Below, piece by piece: positions 54,694 through 64,000 of a stretch of DNA of 64,000 nucleotides (the stretch's first letter is position 1; each line of letters starts with the position of its first letter). Below the pieces are notes generated by a model. It ran no database searches. It saw only the letters and a program-made list of their open reading frames with translations, and was not told the origin of the DNA. A program made the position numbers and the translations under genes. The stretch comes from Helianthus annuus (taxonomy: Eukaryota > Streptophyta > Magnoliopsida > Asterales > Asteraceae). The stretch is from assembly GCF_002127325.2 (NCBI RefSeq), contig NC_035441.2, forward strand, positions 154,719,122-154,783,121. The letters run 5' to 3'.

Positions 54694-57294
54694 TGTCACA
54701 CCCCAACCAATGGCGGAAACATCGGGATGAGACGAAGTGTGAAGATTGCTCGAGACATCATAACGCTATTTGTGACAATAAATTAATAATTCAAATTTTC
54801 ATTTCCAAACTTCAAGTAGTCATCAATACAAGATCCCAAATAACAACAAGTTTAATCAAACTAACAAACCAACATAACCAAAATTCGATACAACTTCTTA
54901 AACCTAACGTCTAAAGTGTGTATCTAGGCATCGTGCTACCTCTTTCATTTCATCATCATCAACCTGTAACATGTTTAAAATACAATTCAATGCAAAAGCA
55001 AAGGCGAGTATACAAGTTTGGTACATACATAGCATAAGATAAAAGTGTGAACAATCCCTCATAGCAAGCATGCGATTCAAGATAAACATTAAATATGGCA
55101 TGTGTCTAACATATCAAACCAAGAAAACGCAACTTGCTCATGACATAACCAAAGTTTCAGTAGAGGCGGGTCGTTAATCCTATAGCGCTACATATGTCAA
55201 GGTTTGGCTCGTACGAAGTTAATGATAAGTTCTACACATAAGAATCACCCAAATTTAAAGTATCAAGCCATCACATATACAAGCATGTTATAGGAATGTT
55301 CATGTGTTTAGACAAAAGTTCATGTGTAAGTTTCAATAGGTAAACATGTTACACCCCAAAAGTGATAAAAGTAAAAAGGGGGGGATACGAGTATACTCAC
55401 AAAGTTTGCATATGTTTTCCGATTATCCAATTGTTGACGAGTAGAGATTTAGAGTCCGAATGTATAAGGGTTAAAGTTCAAGTATGCTTAGAGTCGAGAT
55501 TCGGAATAAAACAACATGAAAGTATTATATCAACATAATCATCTTCACACATAACACTTGTATGACACTTGGTAACCACGAGGGTTATAATAATGTTTTC
55601 ATGAGTTGAACACTCATAAGAATCATAACAAGGTTTAGGTCCTAGATAATGTCCTACTACTTTGACAAATGAACATAAATTCAACATCAAAGGTTCGAAT
55701 GTACATAAGTATTATTTAGGTTATGAAGTATATATTAATAAGTCCTTACTACAAGTATTTCAAGCATGAGGTAGAAGATTTAATCTTCATTTAGGTACCT
55801 CAAATGTGTCATAGAAGTCATGTAGGAGGTAGGAAGAACAAGCTCCCATTTAGGCACCTCTTATGTGTTCACCACTACACTTGATGTAAAAACAAACAAG
55901 GAGGGTCTTGAACAATATTAAGACAATAATAAGAACAACTATACTATGGGAAATCATCAAATCATGTGAGGATTCTATGTTGGATAACCCAAGTTGATCC
56001 ATAATCACTCCTTCATCAAGCTTGAAGCTTGAACATGACTTGTGGGTCAAAACCCTAAACAAAACAGAAAGTATTTGAGGATTATCCTCTGATTTTGTAT
56101 GTCTCAACCTTGTTTTTAAGCCTAACTAACCATAGGAGTGGTTATAAGCATAAGGACATAGGTTTGAGTGAGTTAAACTCATGTCTAACCAAAGATTAAT
56201 GAAAACAAACTTAAACAGTGGACTTTGAAGCCTTTTTGCCGGAGTTCCAGGGACTTGTTTGCTGTGAAACACCCCTAGAATCAAGGCCAAGGTCAAGCCA
56301 AGCGTTCTGGAAAAAGAATGGACCAAAACGGATAAGAAATGAAGAAGTTATGCCCATTTTCGTAAAGCTCGATGAATCTGTCCGAACTCTGATTTGCAGC
56401 AACGTTTTTTGGTGATTTGAGAGAGATTTAGATGAGTTTGTAAAGTGTTTAGGGCTTGGATTAATGTGGTATTTATAGGGAAGGATTAAGGTTGGGTTGG
56501 TTGACATTTAATACAAGTTGGTTGGGTGTTAAACTAAAAAAAAAATAAACAATTAACTCAGCCATAAAGCTGGTCGGTCGCTGATATGGCAGCTAAGTTG
56601 TTTTTATATATATTTTTTTTGATCAATTAAATACATATGTTAGATATTGTATAATTCATGTTATGCTAGGTTAGTGCACATGATTTACTATTAAAATAAC
56701 AAGATGTTACAAGGTAGGGTTTTAAACAACAATAAAAAGATGTTTGGCAGTTACGACGGCTGCTACTTTTTTATTTATTTATTTATTTTTTTTTGGTTTT
56801 AACATATTAGATGTATATTTGTTGGTTATTAAAGTGTTATATGTTATTTGGTACGATTAACAAGGTCTAAAACATAATTTAAACATGATTTAATTAGACT
56901 AAAAAATGTGACGTATAAGTGTATAACAATTAAGTATTTAAACATTGTTTTGATTACACAAAATGTGTAGTAAAATAAGCGTGCGCATCAATTGTACAAA
57001 CATGAATAGGTGACGTATATGCGTAAGCGAAGTATATGGGTCATGAATATACGATATGTATTATTTTTTTTTAGTCGATCACGTTTACAAGATTCACGAA
57101 TAAGACATCGAATGTATAAGTATGAATGAATAAGTGAAGTATAACTTGTATGAAATAACGAATTTTATTATGATCCAAGTCTCGATTACACAACAATACA
57201 CCGAAATACGATAACAAGGAATACAAGTTTCCAAAAATAGAAATACAAGCAGGACTTTCTAAATATGGAAAGTGCGAAGAAGCAGGGCGTTACA
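54694..57294 (-). mobile_element. 3' LTR of LARD
   Basis: 2,601 bp from TGTCACACCCC to GGCGTTACA; on the minus strand it starts TGTAACGCCCTGC and ends GGGGTGTGACA. Small frames inside are shared by both LTRs almost without change and carry no known motif. The minus-strand TATAAATACC near 56464-56475 is a plausible promoter. Confidence 0.9.
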
Positions 57295-57296
57295 GT

Positions 57297-57308
57297 CTCC
57301 CCTCCTTT
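57297..57308 (-). other. Polypurine tract of LARD
   Basis: Minus-strand AAAGGAGGGGAG lies three bases from the LTR start. It is preceded by the palindrome AAATTTCGGGACGAAATTT (57312-57330), a sequence also typical of the region before gypsy polypurine tracts. Confidence 0.8.
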
Positions 57309-57330
57309 AGGAAATTTCGTCCCGAAATTT

Positions 57331-58637
57331 ATTCAAGAGAAATACTTGAAAGAGTTTTGACCAAAAAGGTGATTATTTAAAATTGAGACTCGAAAAATTT
57401 TGAAACGTAAAAGGTACGAAATTTTGAAGAATGACAAGATAGGTTTACAAAGGAGTTCGCTTGTCAAAAATGATTTGAGGTACCAAACATAATTGGAAAC
57501 GTATAGTTGCGTATATGGAATTGAACGATTGACTCTTAATAAACGAATGCAAGTATAAGAATGGCATATGTATTGGATAGATGAAAGTGATGTGTTAAGG
57601 ATGAAGTCTCGTCATGAATAATCGGATATAATGCGTTTGTGAGTTGCGTGAAGTTGTATTAGGTCCAAAAGGTCTGCAACACACTGAATTTCTCATGGCA
57701 CGTTTTACGAAAGTTTGGTAACATGGTGAAAACACTTATATATAGGAAGTACCAGCGGCGTATCCACCATGTTTTAACCACATTACGTCCGTTTCGTTAC
57801 TCGGGGTCATGTTACGTTCCGTGTCTCACCATACACAGTAGTACACTCTATGGTTCTCATACGCCTATCACTATAATCCCGTGTGCACCCGCGATTATAC
57901 TGATCGTCGCATGATCCACATAGCTTGTACTAGTTATGTATGAATCAAGGTATACATGAATTTGAAAATAAGAATGTGTACGTAGAAGAATGTCGTATGT
58001 AAGCATGTTTATGTTTAAGCATGTATGGGACCCACGTAAGCGAATCCCTCGGATTACGGTCGCGTATAGGTACGAATGTACGAATCATGAGTAAGGATGA
58101 AAGTATGAGCATAAGTTTAAGTATGAATACGCATGAATGTATGAGCATAAACATAAAACGTGTAAGTAGTATGTGTACAAGTAGAAGCGTAAAACGTATA
58201 AGTAGTATGTGTATGAGTACAAGCATAAAACGTATGAACATAGGTGTAGGTATGAAAAATAAATATTGCGTATATGGTGTACGTTGAGACATTGCGGAAA
58301 AAAAAAGGTTAAGTATGTAGATACGAACGATATAAATGATGTTATCGCGAGATGTCGTCTAAAATGTGTATGATGATGTGCATGTATAGTTGTTTAAACA
58401 AAACGTTGAGTTTGTCGAATCGAAATTAGATTGAGCTTGGTTTGAAAGGTAGAATATAGTTTGTATATGTAAAGGAACATAAAGTACTCATTGGTCATGC
58501 TTAACGTATTTTGTAATGATTGAAATGCTACTTTTGTTAAAAAAAAGGAGTTCACGTATGTTGAAAATTGTCGGTCCCCATGAAGTCTTCTAGCCCACGT
58601 GTTTTGAAATTTGGATGACGAGTTAAGCGTTGTAGAG

Positions 58638-58683
<46 letters not shown>

Positions 58684-59220
58684 GGGTTTGTTTCATTTGC
58701 ATCAAAACATGAAATTTTGAACTTTGAAAGTTCTTGTGAAAACGTCGACCCTTAGAAAAGAAATTTAGTAAAAGAACTTAGTGATTGTTTAAAAATAATT
58801 TTAACAAAGGATTTATTGATGTTGGAAAGTGTATTTGGTAAAACGATCATATAACATCTATGAGGCCTTATAAGTAATTGAGAAAGGTTAGTTTGATTTC
58901 CATTAAGAGTGGAAGTCTCTAGTATGATGATATAATGTGAACGTGTTTCAGTTAATAAGTCAGATGTGAAGTTCATGGGCAAGAGATTCATTAGACCGAT
59001 TAAATTGATAGGTAGCATTTCGTAAGGTTTGGAAATTCGTGTAGTAAAACGGTAAAGACATGATTAAGAATCTCGTGTATATGAGTTGAGTGAAAATAGA
59101 TTGTAGGATAGAAAGTATGCTTGATAAAACAAAGTATTTCGAAATCGTATAAGTACGTATTTTGAATAATGATAAACAATTTAGGTATAAAACATGATCG
59201 AGTTTGCATAATAAGATATT
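57331..59220 (-). other. LARD internal region, distal part
   Basis: No frame with a recognisable protein. It holds a minisatellite (58090-58260) and a run of about 35 T (58642-58676, poly-A on the element's strand). Short frames such as 58292-57945 derive from the minisatellite. Confidence 0.6.
58090..58260. repeat. GTATGAGCATAAAACGTATAAG minisatellite
   Basis: Words AAGTATGAG, CATAAAACGT and AAGTAGTATGTGT recur at intervals of about 40-45 bp within the LARD internal region. Confidence 0.65.
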
Positions 59221-59240
59221 TTGAAGAGGCGTTTTGGTAA

Positions 59241-59976
59241 CGATCACCTAGGTAAGGGAATCCCCCTAACTCGTTGGTGAGGTCGTTTTAAGTAAAGGGG
59301 AGTGGAGTTAATCGTCGAGGTAAGGAAATCACTCCTATCTCGATGATATGACTCCACTTGTCGTTACAAGGAATATGAATTTAAATTATACAAAATCATG
59401 CATATGTATAAATGTATGAAAAGGTTCGATATGTTGTGTGTGTGAAAAGAGAAATCGAAAGTAAACTCGAGGTTGAAAGATTGCATCGTATAAAATGAAC
59501 AATAGAATCACATGTTTGACCAAAGTTTGGAGTGTTCCAAACGGAACTTTGACTAACCAAAGTGGTCGAAAAGTCTTTTGAATTTGAGGAGCATGCTTTG
59601 GCCTAATAGGTAAAATACTCTCGCCGACAAGTCGGTTAACGGTATTTACCCTTCCGGTTACTACATGTCCCAAATCAATCGAAATTTCGAGACTTGGCGG
59701 GATTAAAAAAAAAATATCAAGGAGTGGAACTAGTCGCCAAGGTGCAGGTTTCACCCCTAACTTGACGGTTTCGTATCCTAAGTGTGGTTGGTACTTGTCG
59801 GGTCGAAATTTAGTTTCGACATGTTGACAAGGGTCCACTAGAATTTAAAATTTGAGATTTACCATTAAGATGTGGATTTCACTCCTAGCTTAATGGCGAT
59901 ATCTCGTGTAAAAAGAAGAATATATAGATTGAGCGTCGTTCACCAAATTGTGGGTTTCACGCCTATTTTGGTGAAT
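59241..59976 (-). other. Five-hairpin array with conserved loop
   Basis: Five stem-loops at about 59244-59280, 59301-59358, 59733-59768, 59854-59905 and 59939-59975 share an 18-19 nt loop (plus-strand examples GTAAGGAAATCACTCCTAT, ATGTGGATTTCACTCCTAG, TTGTGGGTTTCACGCCTAT). Their stems differ in sequence but pair within each hairpin: ATCGTCGAG/CTCGATGAT with outer AGTGGAGT/ACTCCACT; CCATTAAG/CTTAATGG with outer GAGAT/ATCTC; TTCACCAAA/TTTGGTGAA. The first and third are weaker. On the element's RNA they lie about 410-1140 nt after the primer site. Confidence 0.8.
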
Positions 59977-59999
59977 TCGTCCCATTTGTATAATGTGAG

Positions 60000-60373
60000 G
60001 GTTTACGGATTTAGAATAGTCAAGTAAAATGCATGAGGAAAAGTGTATATTAAAGATTAAACAAACAAGTATAACATGTCAAGAATATCACAATAAAAGT
60101 GAAATGATGAAACGAATATTAACACATAAAAAAGTATGTCAAGAACACACATAAAGGATAAAACGATGAAACAAGTATTAACACATAATAAAAATAAGTA
60201 TAGCATGTTAAGTGTTAACACATAAGTGACACATATGCTTACAAGATCAAAAGAGAATAAATAAAAGCAAATAAGATAGCATGCAAGTAGTTTCAAGTAA
60301 AACGTACGAATAAGGCTCTAGAACTATAGACTAGGTTAAAGCATTCCTACTTTTCCTAATTCCCTATAGTTAT
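60000..60373 (-). other. LARD leader next to the primer site
   Basis: AT-rich non-coding DNA with repeated words (AACACATAA, GTATAGCATGT, AAAGTATGTCAAGAACA). On the element's strand it is the first part of the leader. Confidence 0.5.
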
Positions 60374-60386
60374 GGCTCTGATACCA
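60374..60386 (-). other. Primer-binding site of LARD, initiator tRNA-Met
   Basis: Minus-strand TGGTATCAGAGCC, three bases after the LTR end, is complementary to the 3' end of initiator tRNA-Met. It fixes the orientation of the element. Confidence 0.95.
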
Positions 60387-60389
60387 ATC

Positions 60390-62989
60390 TGTCACACCCC
60401 AACCAATGGCGGAAACATCGGGATGAGACGAAGTGTGAAGATTGCTCGAGACATCATAACGCTATTTGTGACAATAAATTAATAATCCAAATTTTCATTT
60501 CCAAACTTCAAGTAGTCATCAATACAAGATCCCAAATAACAACAAGTTTAATCAAAATAACAAACCAACATAACCAAAATTCGATACAACTTCTTAAACC
60601 TAACGTCTAAAGTGTGTATCTAGGCATCGTGCTACCTCTTTCATTTCATCATCATCAACCTGTAACATGTTTAAAATACAATTCAATGCAAAAGCAAAGG
60701 CGAGTATACAAGTTTGGTACATACATAGCATAAGATAAAAGTGTGAACAATCCCTCATAGCAAGCATGCGATTCAAGATAAACATTAAATATGGCATGTG
60801 TCTAACATATCAAACCAAGAAAACGCAACTTGCTCATGACATAACCAAAGTTTCAGTAGAGGCGGGTCGTTAATCCTATAGCGCTACATATGTCAAGGTT
60901 TGGCTCGTACGAAGTTAATGATAAGTTCTACACATAAGAATCACCCAAATTTAAAGTATCAAGCCATCACATATACAAGCATGTTATAGGAATGTTCATG
61001 TGTTTAGACAAAAGTTCATGTGTAAGTTTCAATAGGTAAACATGTTACACCCCAAAAGTGATAAAAGTAAAAAGGGGGGGATACGAGTATACTCACAAAG
61101 TTTGCATATGTTTTCCGATTATCCAATTGTTGACGAGTAGAGATTTAGAGTCCGAATGTATAAGGGTTAAAGTTCAAGTATGCTTAGAGTCGAGATTCGG
61201 AATAAAACAACATGAAAGTATTATATCAACATAATCATCTTCACACATAACACTTGTATGACACTTGGTAACCACGAGGGTTATAATAATGTTTTCATGA
61301 GTTGAACACTCATAAGAATCATAACAAGGTTTAGGTCCTAGATAATGTCCTACTACTTTGACAAATGAACATAAATTCAACATCAAAGGTTCGAATGTAC
61401 ATAAGTATTATTTAGGTTATGAAGTATATATTAATAAGTCCTTACTACAAGTATTTCAAGCATGAGGTAGAAGATTTAATCTTCATTTAGGTACCTCAAA
61501 TGTGTCATAGAAGTCATGTAGGAGGTAGGAAGAACAAGCTCCCATTTAGGCACCTCTTATGTGTTCACCACTACACTTGATGTAAAAACAAACAAGGAGG
61601 GTCTTGAACAATATTAAGACAATAATAAGAACAACTATACTATGGGAAATCATCAAATCATGTGAGGATTCTATGTTGGATAACCCAAGTTGATCCATAA
61701 TCACTCCTTCATCAAGCTTGAAGCTTGAACATGACTTGTGGGTCAAAACCCTAAACAAAACAGAAAGTATTTGAGGATCATCCTCTGATTTTGTATGTCT
61801 CAACCTTGTTTTTAAGCCTAACTAACCATAGGAGTGGTTATAAGCATAAGGACATAGGTTTGAGTGAGTTAAACTCATGTCTAACCAAAGATTAATGAAA
61901 ACAAACTTAAACAGTGGACTTTGAAGCCTTTTTGCCGGAGTTCCAGGGACTTGTTTGCTGTGAAACACCCCTAGAATCAAGGCCAAGGTCAAGCCAAGCG
62001 TTCTGGAAAAATAATGGACCAAAACGGATAAGAAATGAAGAAGTTATGCCCATTTTCGTAAAGCTCGATGAATCTGTCCGAACTCTGATTTGCAGCAACG
62101 TTTTTTGGTGATTTGAGAGAGATTTAGATGAGTTTGTAAAGTGTTTAGGGCTTGGATTAATGTGGTATTTATAGGGAAGGATTAAGGTTGGGTTGGTTGA
62201 CATTTAATACAAGTTGGTTGGGTGTTAAACTAAAAAAAAATAAACAATTAACTCAGCCATAAAGCTGGCCGGTCGCTGATATGGCAGCTAAGTTGTTTTT
62301 ATATATATTTTTTTTGATCAATTAAATACATATGTTAGATATTGTATAATTCATGTTATGCTAGGTTAGTGCACATGATTTACTATTAAAATAACAAGAT
62401 GTTACAAGGTAGGGTTTTAAACAACAATAAAAAGATGTTTGGCAGTTACGACGGCTGCTACTTTTTTATTTATTTATTTTTTTTTTTTTGGTTTTAACAT
62501 ATTAGATGTATATTTGTTGGTTATTAAAGTGTTATATGTTATTTGGTACGATTAACAAGGTCTAAAACATAATTTAAACATGATTTAATTAGACTAAAAA
62601 ATGTGACGTATAAGTGTATAACAATTAAGTATTTAAACATTGTTTTGATTACACAAAATGTGTAGTAAAATAAGCGTGCGCATCAATTGTACAAACATGA
62701 ATAGGTGACGTATATGCGTAAGCGAAGTATATGGGTCATGAATATACGATATGTATTATTTTTTTTTAGTCGATCACGTTTACAAGATTCACGAATAAGA
62801 CATCGAATGTATAAGTATGAATGAATAAGTGAAGTATAACTTGTATGAAATAACGAATTTTATTATGATCCAAGTCTCGATTACACAACAATACACCGAA
62901 ATACGATAACAAGGAATACAAGTTTCCAAAAATAGAAATACAAGCAGGACTTTCAAAATATGGAAAGTGCGAAGAAGCAGGGCGTTACA
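60390..62989 (-). mobile_element. 5' LTR of LARD
   Basis: 2,600 bp, near-identical to 54694-57294. Differences I can see include AATAATCC/AATAATTC, ATAACAAACC/CTAACAAACC, GGATCATCC/GGATTATCC, AATAATGG/AAGAATGG, GGCCGG/GGTCGG and TTTCAAAA/TTTCTAAA, plus length changes in A and T runs. Confidence 0.9.
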
Positions 62990-63654
62990 TTATATGTGAT
63001 AATGGTTCCCAATTTATTGGGAGCAGAACTACTAACTTTTGTGACAGCTGGGGGATTAAGATGATAACATCAACACCAGTCCACCCACAAGCCAATGGAC
63101 AAGCAGAATCATCCAACAAGATCATCATCAACAATCTGAAGAAGAAACTTGGATCCAAGAAAGGGAAATGGGCAGAAGAATTACCTTATGTGCTTTGGGC
63201 TGATAGGACAACCCCCAAGAATGCTACTGGTCAAACACCATTCTCTTTGGTATTTGGGGCAGAATCAGTGATCCCAACAGAAATGGTGGTTCCAACTGCT
63301 AGAACAAGTACCCGTGATCCTAAGGAGAATGATGCAAACCTGGCTCAAGACATGGATACTATTGAGGAAATCAGGGATCTGGCTAGGATAAGGATGGCTA
63401 GCTACCAACAAAGAATGGCTGGTGCTTACAACAAAAATGTCAGGATAAGGAAATTCCAAGTTGGGGATATGGTATTGAGAAAGGCATTCCAAAATACCAC
63501 TAATCCTGCTGATGGGAAATTGGCACCAAAATGGGAAGGCCCTTATTTGATTGAAGCCGAAGCAGGAAAGGGGGCATATAGATTGCTAACCATGGAAGGT
63601 AATTTGTTACCAAGAGCCTGGAATGCTGTCCACCTGAAGAAATATTTCATGTAA
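62990..63654 (+). pseudogene. Gypsy integrase, 3' part
   Basis: After the second TTATA the integrase frame resumes exactly: CDNGSQFIG carries the second catalytic Asp, and HPQANGQAESSNK (about 63085) the Glu. The C-terminal domain follows, with VGDMVLRK, KWEGPYLI (GPY motif, about 63530) and HLKKYF before TAA at 63652-63654. No stop or shift is present in this part, so only the LARD insertion breaks the integrase. Confidence 0.95.
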
Positions 63655-64000
63655 GCAGGATCCCTCTGGCACATATGATCCTTACATTTGCAGTATCCTT
63701 CAAGGATCCCTGAAGTATCGGTAATCCTTACTCTGGTAATGTCCTAAGCTCGAACTCTTATTTACATATTTTCTTTTTTGAGGATAAGGATCACGTATCC
63801 TTCATCCTTCTCTCACGAAATTTTGAGTTCTGATAGTCCAGGTATCCTTAGCACATTGTCGACAATCTTCAGAAGCAACTCAGATCCTTGGGTTCAACCC
63901 CAGTTGTTTGGGCTTGTCCCCAGTTATCCTTGGGCTTGTCCCCAGTTTCGCCTGTAGCGCACGATGATCCTGGTATAGTTCAAGTCTTTGGGACCAGTAC
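63655..64000 (+). other. Gypsy region after pol
   Basis: Non-coding, with many AGGATCC, GATCCTT and TATCCTT words and two copies of GGGCTTGTCCCCAGTT (63909-63945). It should continue to the polypurine tract and 3' LTR outside the window. Confidence 0.7.

Larger units (their letters stand above)
54694..62989 (-). mobile_element. LARD-like non-autonomous LTR element, 8.3 kb
   Basis: Two direct LTRs (54694-57294, 60390-62989) flank 3.1 kb of internal DNA, and a 5-bp duplication TTATA stands on both sides (54689-54693, 62990-62994). The primer site and polypurine tract show that it reads on the minus strand. By eye the LTRs differ by about six substitutions plus small indels in 2.6 kb, so the insertion is recent. 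No gag or pol is recognisable. Size and lack of coding fit a Large Retrotransposon Derivative mobilised in trans, perhaps by a Tekay-type gypsy element. Confidence 0.9.

Noticed and set aside
54904..56507. Several small frames repeated at 60600-62203 as a duplicated gene cluster
   Set aside because: They lie inside the two LTRs of the LARD, which explains the duplication; none has a recognisable motif.
59386..59838. 150-aa minus-strand ORF in the LARD as a possible gag remnant
   Set aside because: No gag motif can be read, and the frame overlaps part of the hairpin array; it may be chance.

Overview
The window reads as repeat-dense intergenic DNA of a flowering plant. I infer the daisy family (Asteraceae): the Ty1-copia elements carry a long extra ORF after pol, and the Ty3-gypsy LTRs begin TGTAACAYCYCG or TGTAACGCCC, both of which I associate with that family. 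I see no intact host gene, tRNA or rRNA. Almost every long reading frame belongs to a transposable element, and nearly all are broken.

Left part (1-17770). A plus-strand copia element (copia C) supplies a decayed third ORF and a 3' LTR. That ORF is cut by a gypsy LTR (1-2056) and the LTR by a 2.3 kb solo LTR with matching target duplications. Then come telomere-like repeats, two non-autonomous Helitrons (8408-9120 plus, 9691-10757 minus), a Mutator-type MITE, and a minus-strand gypsy gag pseudogene. The gag is split by a complete PIF/Harbinger transposon (11434-13218) and by a small MITE. A stranded copia 5' LTR with primer site, a foldback element, a second Mutator-type MITE and a tRNA-derived SINE follow.

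Middle (17771-34470). Four terminal-inverted-repeat elements without transposase (18104-25410) are strung together, each joined to the next through a (TA)n microsatellite. The largest (4.3 kb) carries a CpG-rich minisatellite, a solo LTR and promoter-like sequence that may be captured. A 5'-truncated L1-type LINE (27569-32340, minus) follows, then Helitron-like ends and an exon-like fragment.

Right part (34471-64000). This is a four-level nest. Copia A (minus, SIRE-like, 34471 to beyond 47251) has its 5' LTR split by copia B (minus, from 47252). Copia B is entered at 48662 by a Ty3-gypsy element of the Tat clade (plus, with dual RNase H). The integrase of that gypsy element is split by a very young 8.3 kb LARD-like element (minus, 54694-62989) with 2.6 kb LTRs, tRNA-iMet primer site, polypurine tract, 5-bp target duplication and no evident coding capacity.

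Most worth following: (1) five hairpins with a shared 18-19 nt loop and unrelated but self-complementary stems, downstream of the LARD primer site where a packaging signal would lie; (2) two third-ORF units in copia A, each with its own TATA box and leader; (3) the chain of elements linked by TA microsatellites; (4) a stop codon between protease and RT of the Tat element in the sequence context of a known plant-virus readthrough signal; (5) element-specific short words (AGGATCC in the gypsy, ATCAGA in copia A) recurring through coding and non-coding parts.
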